Assembly (NCBI RefSeq): GCF_008728515.1
Contig: NW_022166925.1
Span: 288,416-352,415, forward strand
Direction: 5' to 3'
DNA length: 64,000 nucleotides
Source of the DNA: Papio anubis
Lineage: Eukaryota > Chordata > Mammalia > Primates > Cercopithecidae
A model generated the notes under the pieces. That model saw only the letters and a program-made list of their open reading frames with translations, did not search any database and was not told where the DNA came from. Below, in pieces: positions 63,987 to 64,000 of the stretch. The position numbers and the translations under genes are program-made. How positions within the stretch are numbered: position 1 is the first letter of the stretch; each line of letters begins with the position of its first letter.

Positions 63987-64000
63987 TTTTTTTTTTTTTT
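63987..64000 (+). repeat. T run at window end
   Basis: m1 normally reads 'acctcttttctcataagg'. Here at least 14 T follow 'acctc' and the window ends inside the run. An antisense retroelement tail (minus-strand Alu or L1) just beyond the edge, or a homopolymer expansion, would both fit. Confidence 0.7.

Noticed and set aside
1..64000. Dozens of 60-150-codon open frames on both strands as genes
   Set aside because: They are translations of alpha-satellite monomers in several frames. They end at monomer-specific stops such as 'agataaaaac', recur with every unit, overlap one another and lack splice or promoter context.
1..64000. CRISPR-like regular repeats
   Set aside because: The ~171-bp period has no short conserved repeat separated by unique spacers. 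The whole monomer is conserved, as in a satellite.
1..64000. Active centromere core
   Set aside because: Neighbouring units differ visibly, and an L1, an Alu and an inversion interrupt the array. Known active cores are far more uniform. Sequence alone cannot fully exclude it.

Overview
This window is primate satellite DNA. I find no functional protein-coding gene, rRNA, tRNA or CRISPR array. Apart from one LINE-1 fragment, one Alu and a few homopolymer runs, all 64 kb is tandem alpha-satellite (alphoid) DNA with ~171-bp monomers. The Alu carries bases that I recognise as Old World monkey AluY (AluYRa-like) diagnostics, and the LINE-1 3' end looks like a cercopithecid L1PA-type element. The likely source is therefore a macaque, baboon, guenon or relative. 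The array is not the near-identical ~340-bp dimer known from active Old World monkey centromeres. Its monomers are strongly diverged and interrupted by transposons and an inversion, which suggests an old pericentromeric (or otherwise non-core) layer.

Organisation: the monomers fall into six recognisable classes, called m1 to m6 here, that follow each other in fixed order. This gives a six-monomer unit of ~1,030 bp (6 x ~171.7). The m1 anchor falls at about 820, 1849, 2812, 3920, 5291, 6319, 7340, 8239, 9279 and 10473, then 13291, 14332, 15192, 16225, 17245 and so on to 61006, 61901, 62932 and 63962. Units that depart from ~1,030 bp are explained by extra m6 copies (1,193 or 1,371 bp) or by deletions (336 to ~970 bp).

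Layout: two sequence flavours of the unit alternate. Flavour 1 (m2 with 'cacagagttaaagcttactc', m1 with 'tcctcaaataaaaccc') fills about 1-11448, 26394-27312, 30385-37391, 40101-42019 and 44355-58720. Flavour 2 (m2 with 'ctgacgtgtgcattc', m4 with 'aggttagtcagctaag', m6 with 'tttgaaactgcgtcatgg') fills about 14041-26087, 27313-30384, 38151-40100 and 59831-63986. The passage from flavour 1 to flavour 2 uses the same transitional module three times (13.1-14.0, 37.6-38.2 and 58.7-59.8 kb), so that junction arose once and was copied. About 1-14 kb is collinear, with gaps, with 52.6-60 kb. A 5'-truncated L1 (11449-13073) sits only in the first copy. An Alu (26088-26393) with a 9-bp target-site duplication sits at a flavour boundary. 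Positions 32974-37391 are inverted, and a 13-bp sequence is shared in opposite orientation at the two breakpoints.

Short open reading frames occur throughout, because the monomer length is divisible by three. They are satellite translations, not genes. I see pJ-alpha-type motifs but no intact CENP-B box. All similarity statements are by-eye comparisons.
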